Of a DNA stretch of 64,000 bases, positions 38,774 to 51,100 are shown piece after piece. Both the position numbers and the translations under genes were made by a program. Position 1 is the stretch's first letter. Each line of letters opens with the position of its first letter. This stretch comes from Membranipora membranacea. Taxonomy: Eukaryota > Bryozoa > Gymnolaemata > Cheilostomatida > Membraniporidae. The stretch lies in the NCBI GenBank assembly GCA_914767715.1, contig OU612075.1:6942001-7006000 (forward strand). Reading direction: 5' to 3'. Under the pieces are notes generated by a model. It did not search any database and was not told where the DNA came from. It saw only the letters and a list, made by a program, of their open reading frames with translations.

Positions 38774-41700
38774 TCACCTCACACTGAAGTTGGAGTAATC
38801 ATTGAAGTCAGAGAGATAGGAAGATACAAAGTCATAAAGAAGCTCAAAGCTCTCCTGAAAATATAAAAAAACCAGTGTCGGATCTCAGCGAAGAATATAC
38901 AACTACTTTTTGTGAGCTCATATAACTCCATGCAAAGCTACTGGCTAGATATTTTGATGCCACAACTCTCTATTTAAATTTTTGACTGGTGGCGCTGCTG
39001 GGCAAAGCCCAGCTGTGTCAGCAGTAGTTTAAAGGCATTTGGCAATGTTTTGTCAGTGGTTTATGTGACAAGATTCTGGTAGTAAATTTCATTCACTTTT
39101 TTCGACTTTTGGATATGTAAGATGAGATCTCAGACAGACTATAGTTCAGAGCTCCAGACCCATTTATTGTGGAAAGGGAGTGGTGATTTCTTTTGCAGAC
39201 GACTACAGATGGCAATAAATGAAAGCGTGCACTACATAGACCATCGCCAACTTATGTAAGTACACAGTATGTAACAATAAAACACTTACATCATCAGCAA
39301 CAAACTGAGGTCTACTTCTACGAGCCAGCTTTAGTTCTAGTACAATGTCCACCTCCTGCTCAATTCTGGCTCTCTGGTACAGATTCAGGGCCACTATAAG
39401 AAGACCTGTCAGTCTGCTACCATTCCTGTGATAAAGAGAATATATCTGAATGCATAAATGGATGTTACGAAAAGTGTAGTCTTACCTGTTATAACAGCTT
39501 ACCCTCAACCTTGCATGCCACCATGGTCATTAGTTTATTCAAAAGACATTCTTCCAAACATTGTTTTTCGCAAATAACATGATAATTTTTTTCAATTTTT
39601 AATTTTTTTTGTTTTTATGGCTAATATTGTAGAACATTCTTCGAGAATGAAAATTATGCCAATAAAGTATTAAAAGAATATCTGTAGATTATCATGGGAA
39701 GTATCTCCGAAAAACAAAAAAAAACCTTGAGAATGTTGATAACAGCAGAAAATTCTCATAGCAAGCGAGATAATGAACTGGAAATAGGTTGGAATGATGA
39801 TCATAACTCAGTGTCTTAGTTTACCTGCATAACACTGTGACGACATCACGTCCTGATGTAACATATTTCTCTAGTTTGGTACACAGACTAACAAGCTGAG
39901 CTGCTGAGGGGAGGTTACTTCTCATCTTTACCTCAATATGCTGAACTTCATGAGTTATCTGTGTACACGAAATCGAAAGGAAAATTAAGTTGAGAGTACA
40001 AAAAGTATGAAAATTCTCTGTCCCAACACCAAAAAAATACATAACTTCTTCTATCAATGTTACTATTTGCGAAAGCCAATGATAATACAACTGTAATTAA
40101 ATTAGGTCAGCTTGTTGCACCACTCCTTGTAACAAATTTATTAGTACGACTGATGACAAATGAGGCTGTAGCCATTTCAAAAGCCCTGCTGTCATTGATC
40201 TTGAACCTTGCTAATATTGTCCAGTGTATTTGCAATGGAATTTTGTTGATTTAAAGTTTGAAAATTTTTTTGCAGAAAATCTAGGTGGACACTTTTAACC
40301 CTTACTCACAAATATGGAAGAGCAGGAGCATACCATCATTTTGAGTGGTCAAGTTAAAGAAATAGTCAACATAGTTTGCATGTAACGCAATGAGAAATAA
40401 ATATAGGTGTTGGACCAATGTGGTGATTCACCTTGGAACTAGTAGAGCACAGTAGTGTAGTTTCTGTAGCGTTGAGGCCATCTGCAGCTCTCTCTGTGAT
40501 CTGGTTTGATGAGAGACACTTCACTGTTATTCTAGAGTATGTCTGTTCTGCATCAACTTCTTCTGGCCAATAGAGGTCTTCATCCTGTTGACAAATATGA
40601 GACAATTATGAAGAGTTTGGAGTTGTCTTTTTGTAGGAGGAGTACTGGATTTTTGAAGCCTGGTCCTGAACATGATATTTACGATTATTTCAGCTTGAAG
40701 GAGATATGACAACTTTCTTATACCATTGTATAGCTCTTAATCAGACTGAGGGAACCAAAGGGACCTTGCAGGTACCAAACCTGGCATAAATTAAGGAGTT
40801 ATAATAGAAAATTTAGAGTTTGTGGGGTGACCATAGGGTAAATCCAGCGTTTTTCTCACCTGCAGAATGCGGAAGAATGAGGTATGTGAATGAGGCATGC
40901 GCAACAAATGATGAGAGCTATCCTCCAAAAATGCCTTATAAAACTAGATTATTTGAGTTAGGATATGATTTTTTAAGCTTACAGCCTCAACTGCACACTT
41001 GGAGGCTATGGTATAAGGGCAACTTTGAAGTCAAAAGTTTAATTTTCAAAAACTCTTAAAATTACAGAAATTTGTCAGCATCTAGAGAACCCACGAGGTT
41101 GTGCAACTTTTTGAGCTATTTTAAATGATATATGGTGACCCTGAACTTGTCGTTTCCACCAATAAGAGGACAATTCGCAGCTCTGATCACAAGCTATAAT
41201 ACTAGGCTAGATTCACAAGTCACTCTTACCAAACAGTCATTGAGATAGACTATAACTGGTGTCTTTTTATCCATAATCATCGACCATAAGTCTGCTCTTG
41301 TGTCTGGGAGTGGTGTTTGAGTAGCAATGAAGCCATGTCTTGTCTGATATGACTGTGGATAAGAAAATAAATTACACAGAACTGGATATTTATTAACATA
41401 TTTTACCCATAGTACAGGCAGTAAATATTGTCTATTACGTAAACTTTGGCATTAAACTCTTTGCTTTCACATACTGAGTAAAATTTTTAAATTCAAGGCT
41501 ATAGCAACAATTTTCTGTGTGGATCAAATTATCTAAGATCAAAAGGTGTCATTTAAAAAAATTAGTTTATTACCAGTACCACTCTAGCTACTTAATTACA
41601 TGAAATACTCACGTCAACAGTGACAGCATTTATGTAATCGTCTGGACTTGACCCTCCTGTGAGTAGAACTCTTGCACTATCCACTGAAAAGAAAAGATTA

Positions 41701-42113
41701 CCAAAGTTCTCAAATCATTTCTAACAGGTCTCACATTTATTGCGTTCTGCTTTACGGTCCACAGAGATGGTCCCTGATTAGATAGTTGGATTTTTTTTAT
41801 TCTTAACTAGTTAAAACAACAAGCAAGTGAAGGATGCTTGGTAGTACCCCTTAGTCTTTAGGACAGCAATACGATGGCCAGCAGAAAACTGCAAATCGCC
41901 ATTATTTTTCTTTATAACATCATGTCACAACCAGCATGTTTGTTTGTAAATTGATGAACAATCTAACTCACATGGTAGGATACTTTGGTCTCTGTTCTTG
42001 CCTTGGTTCTCCTCTATTTTACCATGAGAGTAAGCTGTCGGCTTGAGAATTGGTGAGGTCAGCCCCACTTTCTTAAACTGATCCTTCAGAATGGTCAGAT
42101 TTCCTCTCTGTGG
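38774..42113 (-). other. D2 pseudophosphatase domain of gene A (exons 22-28)
   Basis: The fold is recognisable from DDYINAVTVD, GFIATQTPLPDT, DLWSMI and VIVYLND. The WPD loop is gone (KMRSNLP stands in its place), and the signature loop reads VLCRNGSRLTG, lacking the histidine and having leucine where the invariant arginine belongs. Cys 1455 is kept. The C-R-x-G-S spelling recalls the inactive D2 of CD45. The domain is probably catalytically dead and may serve in dimerisation or substrate binding. The protein ends shortly after FNDYSNF. Confidence 0.88.
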
Positions 42114-45100
42114 CTATGAAGCAGTGAAAGAAATAATGGATTACCAAACACGGATAATTCTTTAATATTGTTTTGATCAAAAACAGTAATGATGTGGTCA
42201 CCTGTCTTGCTACAAGAATATAACTCATGATGTTGTCACGCTGTGATACGGTGTAATAATCGTTCACTAATTAAGAAGAACCGAAGAGCACAAGTTGCAC
42301 GAAATATCTTTTCAAATGAGGTTGTAACAACTATAACCCAGATGCAACCTTCCCTGCCCAGTAGCTAAGTGTGCTCAACAGCCGAAACAATGACCTGGGA
42401 GCTACATAAAGCCAATTGGATGAAGATATCACAGAGTAAGGATATGCAGAGGGGACACTTCAATGATCGTTATAGTGCCTGCGGTTTTTATCCACTGGGG
42501 GAAATTCATCAATCTGGCCACCTGCCAATTTCAGAATATATATAAGTTACAGTGGAGTTTTGTCATGCAGACATAGCCACCTTTGATAGGTCATAATTCA
42601 TTCTGTATTTATCCTAAAGACTGATTTCCAACTTTTCTGAAATGTCCAATCTTCAAGCTATACACCATATTATTGTCATTTTTTGCTAGGATACATAGGC
42701 TATGAGTAATCCAGGTTTTTAAAATGAGTTTTATCAAATAGATTTACATGGGGCTTAGGTCAAAGCACGGCCATTTCCTAATTTTGATGACCAGCCGTCT
42801 ATCAATTGTCACATGTAAATCTATATGAAAAAACTCATTTTAAAAACCTGGATTACTCTTAGCCTATGAATCCTAGCACAAAATGACAATAATATGGTGT
42901 ATAGCTTGAAGGTTGGACATTCCAACAAAGTTGGAAATCAGTCTTTAGAATAAATACAGAATGAATTATGGCCCATCAAAGGTAGGGATGTCTGCAAGAA
43001 AAATGTCATTATAACATATAGAGATAATGAGTTTTTGGCATCCAGCTGTGCACAATTTTCCCTCAGTGAATCAAAAGCCGCAGGCACTATAACTATCATT
43101 GAACTGTCCTCTCTGTATATCCTCACTCTGTGAAGATATCCACTAACAAAAACATCCCTTGCCAACAGTGTCAATATTATCTTTTGAGTTAGTTTAGACA
43201 AAATGCTTCCAACTGGCCTGTAGAAAACTGTTATATATGGCTTGATCCATCTTTTAGTGAGGCCCTGATGAATATAGATTTGATTCTAGCGACTGTTTTC
43301 TCGATTTTCCCTCCCACTTGACCTTTCATTACTCTGGTTGTAGGTGTGATATTCAGGTATGCTGGTCTGTTCTACTGTCTAATAAGACCAGAATGTTGTT
43401 CTCACCTGTCTCCATTTATCCAGGACATACTGGAACTGTGAACAATCTACAGCTGTATCACCACAAGTAAGCGCCTCTGATACAATACTGTACAGGAATG
43501 AGTACTGAGTCTGAAAAGGAACAGAAAAACTTTGTCTTACTGGCCCTATAGCTGCTCTAACAAAATTCTTTTCTTTTTGCAAAAAATGGTCTTGATGGAA
43601 AGCCTCAAAAAGTTCTAAATTGGTCTATCGTGGAAACAATATTCAAGGATGGCAACCCAGATGCCCAATGCAGCTGAATAATATCATGGATCAACAGTCA
43701 GCTACTCAGTTTGAGTTTTGAAAAGGTGGATAATGGTGCTTTTTTCCCATCCATCTATGCAAGAAAACCAGGCACGTTGTAATCCTTACTTCATTACATT
43801 GTCAAAAAACTCACAGCCGTTTGCACCATTTGTGTTCTCTGAAGTCTCATATTATGGACACATCTCATCACATTAATAGTCTGATGTCTGGATTTATTAG
43901 AGTCATGTGCCTCATCTACCAGGAGATCTAAGCCGATAAATGTTCCTGTACGACCCACTCCAGCACTGTAACAAATTAAGTGAATATATAAATAGATCAT
44001 CATCAAGCACAGTAAATGTTGACAGAAGGTCGACAGTAAATGTTGAACACAAGATCTTGTTGCATGTTCCAATGCGAAGAAGAAAAGTAGGGTCGGGCAG
44101 GGGATGGCAGAAGAGGTGAAGCAGGGTAAGGGAGTCTAACACAAGGTAATTGCATCACTTATTTATTTTCTCCAACTACAGGTACCTTTAACAAATAAAC
44201 AAGGGTAACAAGTCTCTTGAAGAGGCGGATGATAAGAGTTTCTTCTCTTGTTCGAAGGACAGATAATTTGAAAAATGGCGGTAAATTGTTTGTTTTTATG
44301 TCAAGGTAAAAAAAAACTCAACCCTGCTCAACTTGACCCTCAGTCCCACAAGGATGGTGAAGTGAGATAGTTAGGGGATAAATTGTGATGTAGGGCGTAA
44401 AATCGAGATCACCACAATTGTGGTGTTCCATATTTTACCTGCAATGAACAATGACGGGACTTTTGTGTGTGTTCATATCTTGTTTGACTCGATGTCTCAA
44501 GCTAAGAACTCCTGATGTTGTGGGTACTCCGTGATCGGGCCATTGGGTAAAGTGGAAGTGCTTAACGTGTCTAGCAGGACCCTGCAAAATTAAACTCAAA
44601 TGTCAGTATAAAAACAGGCCTGAGAAAGTATGTTTTACTCGCGCGATTTATAATTTTGCAAAAATAATTTTTTAGAACTCGAACTGGCACGATCAGAGTT
44701 CCACCTCACTGGCTAAATTAATGCACTCTGTATTGCATGTAATTCCTTAAAACTTACATTGCTGAAGGCATATTTAAGTTTTCTGACGACATATTCTGCA
44801 AACTGCTGTTCCTCGACCAGTGTGATTGTGAAATTACCAATTGTCAGCTTCACAGAATCTGCATCTGGCCAGTACACTGCACACTTCAGCTGTGAAGGAA
44901 TATCAAATACGCGAGTATAAAATGGATTATTATCATAGTTGATGAATTGTTGATTATTGGTGTAAATAAAAAGTTATTAATCATTGAAAACAAAAAAAAG
45001 GATATAAGCTGAGTATGTATGTGTACGGTATTCAAATTTGTTGTACCAACCTAACAAAAACTGTAAAAATTTGAAAGTAACGGAAGAAGAACTCGGATTA

Positions 45101-48100
45101 TGATTTATAAACGGATAGGATGACCTGAAACATTTATACCTTGCCAGCCTCAATTGGATTGGTGAGCATCACGATTGTTGATGTCTTTGTGTCATTGATA
45201 AGTCTCCACATATCCTCCTTTGTGCTCTCATTTGGTCCTGTAAGATTGATTGCATGTGTACAACATGGTGCTCAGGGAATTCCTCTATAACAGCGAGGTG
45301 GTTGGCTCTATTTAAATGACACCATTACTACCCGGACAAACGACACAGATGTGGCAAAATGTGTTGTAAATAGTGGCATATGAAAGAAAGTAATAGCCAA
45401 AGAAAAAACTTCTTATCAAAATAAATTAGTATTCAATGTTAATATCATATGGCCCATATAACGGTCTCTGCTCCAAGCACCTCTATATTTGATCACTCAT
45501 AAACTTCTAGATGGGTATTTGACGTGATCACCATTTTGTATGTGTCTAAGAGACAGAGTCTTAGTTTGACAAGTAATTAGACTGTCAATGTAAAGATGGT
45601 CAAGACCTAGCTTGATTGCACCTAAAATTTTTCGGATTGTGTTTTTGTCACATGTATGTAAACAGGTAAAAAGTGAGGTCAGGCAATCAGTGATAAAGGA
45701 TGCATTGAAACTGAACTAGGCTTTGAGCGGTAGTAAATACTAAATTTGACAATGTACATAAGTTGGGAGGTATTGGATAATATAGGTCAATCGGCTATGA
45801 AACCTCAGTTCATCATAAACTATCCATCCAAGAAATTTCATCTGCTCACACAAAATTATATTGGTACCATTTAGATTTAAAGAATATAAATTTTCAGAAT
45901 TGGCATATTGAGTGGAAAATAGCATTTTCCCGGGTTTAAGTAAGGTCGCAAACATATTTATAATGACCTCAAATGTTTTTTTTGGCTGCGAAAAGATGTG
46001 AATTCAAACTTATCATCAACATTGCTAGAACTCTGATCTCATCTTACCTTGAGAAGCAATGAAACGTTCCTTCCCATTGTAATCCTGAAAAAGAATTTAT
46101 TACAAATGCTAGAATGAGCTTTGTTCGAGCAGACGAAAACCCGAATCAAATGATACCAGTTCAGCATGATATTAACAATCTTACATATACCGCCTACAGC
46201 CAATAACTACACATTCAACAGCATCCATCTTAGTTAAAGTTTCAGCTTATGGTACTCGCTTTGAAATTAAACACAGGGTAAGGATCTTTCATATTGGTTG
46301 GTTAAGTTGTAAGAAGACAATCCACTTTTACATAGGATTAACAAAACAAATGCAAGAGTCATGTCATTAATGCAGTATGCTAAAAATGACGACCTGGCAC
46401 TATTCCACAGCAATAATACAGAATTAAATTTGCTTGGAGAGAGAATTTTAAAGCCAGATAAATCGGTGTATATATAAAATATGCACATTTTCATGTTGGA
46501 TTGGTGTGGGTCTGGAACTTGAACAAGGAACGAGGAACTAGTCACATGACGTGAGCTAGGCTTGCCATGGGAAGGGCTGTATTGGGATAGGTATCAAATC
46601 ATATTTAAAAACCATAAGGGAAGTTGACGTTAGTCTTACCTTGATGTAGTTGGCATTGATATAATCGCTTTCATAACCCTGAGAAACTTCCAACAACACT
46701 CTATTTTCGTCAGCTGGCAACAAAGAACCAATCGATGGATGAATATCTAGGCATCTAGTGTTATTCTACTGGCGAAATTATAGCATGTGAACGGCAGCAC
46801 ACCTGAATTTTGCATAGAACCAACATTTGGTTGAGCCGCAGTGAAATTGACGATGCAAAGTCTTTTTTTAAAGTTTATGGGCCTGCTACAGTGCAATTTT
46901 TATAATTTTAGATCAGGGGTACTTTCAATAATAAACAGTTAAAATCGCAATCTGATCGCGCAATCAGTGAGCTAGCGAGGCGTTCTAGAGTCTCGCTCAC
47001 AAATTTCTCACTCATCGTTAGAATTAATTACACTCTGAGTGAGCGATTTAGGAACGAATTGGCTGAAATAAAGTGAGCGATAAATTTGAGCGATGATGAC
47101 TTGCTTTAGTAGTTCTTATTAAAAGACCTCTGTATCCTTACTTGCAGTGATGTTCTTGAATCTATTTTTAGCAACATTCTTCGGTATCCGGCCAATCTTG
47201 CAGACGAGTTCAGGACTTCCGACTTTCTGCAAGACAAAGATGACAAAACAATTATACTTTTTAACAACAAAGTTTATTCACTCAGTGATGTGAGTCTGGT
47301 AGTCATCATTACAAATGAAAACAGGGCTCTTGCTTCTGTAACAACAAAGTTTATTGAAGGTCTTACAAAGCTGCCAACAACAATGCGATTGAGCTTTGAG
47401 TAGGCAGCACCAGCTTATTAAGACCACCTGGTATTGAAAAATACTTTTTGAGATGTGGCTGATGATAATTGTTACAAACAATAACTTACATTGAATTCTT
47501 CCCTGAATGGATGAGTTGGATTTTCCTGATGCTCTGCTTGTATTATCTTATACAGATCTGATACTGGGATATCATGTGAATCAGGTAAAGCCGAGCCCAT
47601 GTTCTGATATGTGTCTTCCTCTGCATCGGGCACCTGTCTTCGTGTGGGGACAGGAGGTACCGCCCCACCTTTAGAACCATTTCTTACTTGAGGTTTAACA
47701 GCAACTGCAGGCTTGACAGGGGTGAGTGGCTGCTCTGTATCTTAGAAATATGAAGAAGTATGCATGAGTAAGCCAATGGCTTATTTTCTGTGGTTCTCAG
47801 TGGTATTTAAGTGCAAAAGAAAGCACCAGTTAATGATTCCCCTCCAACATTAGTTTCGGAATACAGTGGTTATGTAGGGTGAAACATAGCCAGCCCTTGA
47901 TGTCATTCTGTATGGCGATCGCGGCCGGATGTTGTTTGTTCAATCCCTTAACAACCACCTACGGCGCCGATCGCCATCCTGAACGTCATTAAGGCTGGCT
48001 GTGGGGTGAACATGGAAAGCATGTAGGGTGAAAACAGAGATAGCTACAGAGAAAATAGTTAATAAATTACCACCAGAAAGGTAAAGAGATCACTAAAGTG

Positions 48101-51100
48101 TGTGCCTTGTACCCTTTCAGTATGTGCCTGTAAGTTTTGTACCTTGAAGTGTGTGCACAAAAGCTATTGCATGGTTGATAAATGGTTGACATCACAACCA
48201 ACTACCACTTCTACTAGCAAAGTTTGAGGAATTAAACTAAATGAGAGTGCAAGAAAGTCTACCTTCAAATGAACTTTCGACATGACTAGGTGCCTGTGTA
48301 CCTGGGGAGTCATAGTATTTGGGTCTATTTCTACAAAGAGATAACCATAGGACAAAGCAAGTTATACATACCTTTTGGTTTTGGTTTTGAGCTGTATAAT
48401 TGAGTAAAGAGAGATAAAATGCAGTTAAAACAAGACACAGTCAGCTGTTTGAATCATAGCTCAATTCAGGCATCTTTCAAGGAGGCTTGTTTTGAGAAAG
48501 TTTAGTATAAAATAAGTAAGCTACCAGTTCTTGTAATAGATAAATAACTCACTAGATCTACATGAGTATGAGAAAAAGGCAGCATGAAGCATGTTACACC
48601 GTTACTCATACTTCACTGGTTACGTAAGTATTAGGAGCCATAAGCATTAATATAAAGAATGCCAGTATTGTCTTTTGACAAGATACATCTGTTTGTGACT
48701 TACTTATGTCGGCGTCGCAGAACAAATATTACTGCTAATACCACTGCAACTGCAACTATCGCAGCAACCACACCTCCGACAATACCAGCGACCATACCGG
48801 ATTTCCCTCCACCATCTGTTGTTACTTCTTCAGTATTTCCCTCTCTTGGCGTGGAGGTTGGTGGTGGAGTAGTAGGAACCACAACTACAATTATAATATA
48901 ATATAAATGAATTGTAAAAGCAATAGCAATAGCAAAATTACAGAAGAAAAAAGGTAACTGCACACTAAAATCTTCGATTCGTAATGACGGGCAGGTTTCA
49001 TCTCACCCATCTAAGATCTTCAAAATTTTCAATTACTAAATATATGCTGGGCAGCACCCTAAAAGCAGTACCGGTACCCGTTTATATATTCTCCTAAATC
49101 TAGGTTTTTATGCTGTTTTGCTTTCATCACAAATGCTACGCAAAGTTTGTAAGAATTGGTATCAATTGGCATCTACCAAATATTTGACAGGTAAGGTATG
49201 TACACTCAAATGTCTAATGACAAAATCGCAAAAATTTGACAAAATCAACTATCAAAGATTTGGAGTTGTAGAATATTTCCCTTTCATACTACATACCCCT
49301 CAGTGGTGCCTGGTTGAGCTGGTAGAATTCTGTTACTTCCATTTCAGTGACAGCCTGATATCCCACATATATGGTATAGTTTCCTAGCCCAAGTTCCTTA
49401 TTTTCTACACCCCCATACATCTGACCATCACCAACACTGAATGTACTGTTAGAATCAGCAAGAGCTATTTTTGCAGCAATGTAGGTTCTTGTGCCATCTA
49501 TGGTAAGGTCAGACGTTGTAGTCGATCTTTTACGCCTAACTTTAGAAGCCCGCTGTACCACAATCCATAGGGTGTTATATCTCTGTTCGAACCTGTCGAT
49601 CACTGTGATATTAGGTAGCGTGACAGTAACATTGCTTTCGTACACTATCCGTTCCATACTTGAAGAGGATATATTCAGTGTTGGATCTACAATGGAGAAA
49701 CCAGAACAAAAGTTGTATAAGAGGAGGTTATCACTCTTTTAAGGTCATATAATTCCAATGTTCACAACGGATTGGCTTGCTAGATCGCAGGATTGTACAC
49801 AAACTCAATGCAATTTCTTAAATGTATATTGTGTTTGTCAAGAAGAAAAACCTGCCAATCTTGAAAGGCTTGTCAAGTGGTTAGCCACTGTCTCAGAAAG
49901 TAAGAGGAAGACAGCATGTCGAAGCAATGTGCGGGAGATAATTTGATCAGTCACAGATGTTTTGAATTCCATTGCAATGCTGATTGTCATTGGTTATCGC
50001 TTACATTCAGGTTTAGTCCATAGAGATATAATCTTGGAGCTGTTGCCATATCCTCCATTCTCAAGTAGAGCTTTAACCTGACACTCATACTGAACCTGAG
50101 GAAGCAGTCCACTCATCTCAAGGTTAGATATGTCTGGTCTATTAGTAGTGAAAGTCAGCTCCTCAGGATCTGCATCTATATTGAACGTGTTGTTTGCTAC
50201 TCTGCAGTCTACCTGTAATGTCATTAGAAGCTCGATTCTATCTCCATGTTTTGCATGAGTGATACTGCGATGGTAAATATATATTATAAACTCTAAATTC
50301 TAAATATTTGTTTGTGGGCCACGATTCATAAAACTGAAAATATTGTTAAATTATCATTCACTCAAATCTCGTAGTCTTGCAATGTACAGTTGAAAGCTTA
50401 ATGGTAAATGTTGGATACAAAGATGCAGCAAGGCAGCTTTCATAACTGATGTGGCTCAAAGGAATATTTCACTTTGAATCTAATTTTTGTCATGAAATAG
50501 TTACTAAATTGGAGACTGCGTCACAAACCTGATATTTACTGATCGTCGCATCAGTATAATGTTCAATAAGAGTCCACTCCAGTGTAGCTGAGTCATTACT
50601 CCGTCCTGCAGTTTTGAGACCAGTTGGTGCTCTGGGAACTACAAGTAAAAATCACAAGCCTACCTCAAAAGACATGACATTGAAGATGGAAACTTCCCAG
50701 GATAAATAAATACATATGGACACTCTTATTGGCTATATTAGCACTCCACAACAGTAAATCACAAACCATGCGATGCGAAACTTTTATTTGCCGTAGAACT
50801 GAGGATTCTCATTAGGATTTTGTTCAGTTGCTAGAGAGCCATAGCAATTCAAATTCCCTAACGGCAAATTATTCAATAATATTACAACGCTTTTGACAAT
50901 CACTTCCATCTTTACCTTCCTTTGTTGTATAGGATTTGGTCCAAACTTGCTGCTGATAGCTGCCAATTAGATTGGTGGACAGTGTAATAGTGAAATTAAC
51001 ACCCTGAGTTTTATTAAAGCTCCATGGTCCTGACTTAGGCTGAGTACCCAATGTTCCTGTCTGATATGTAATTCTAACCGTCTCAACACAACCGTCACTC

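Noticed and set aside
48263-48391. Microexon and exon 12 as one long exon of gene A
   Set aside because: The joined span is 129 nt. Read from phase 2 it leaves phase 2, not the phase 1 that exon 13 needs, so the frame would break.
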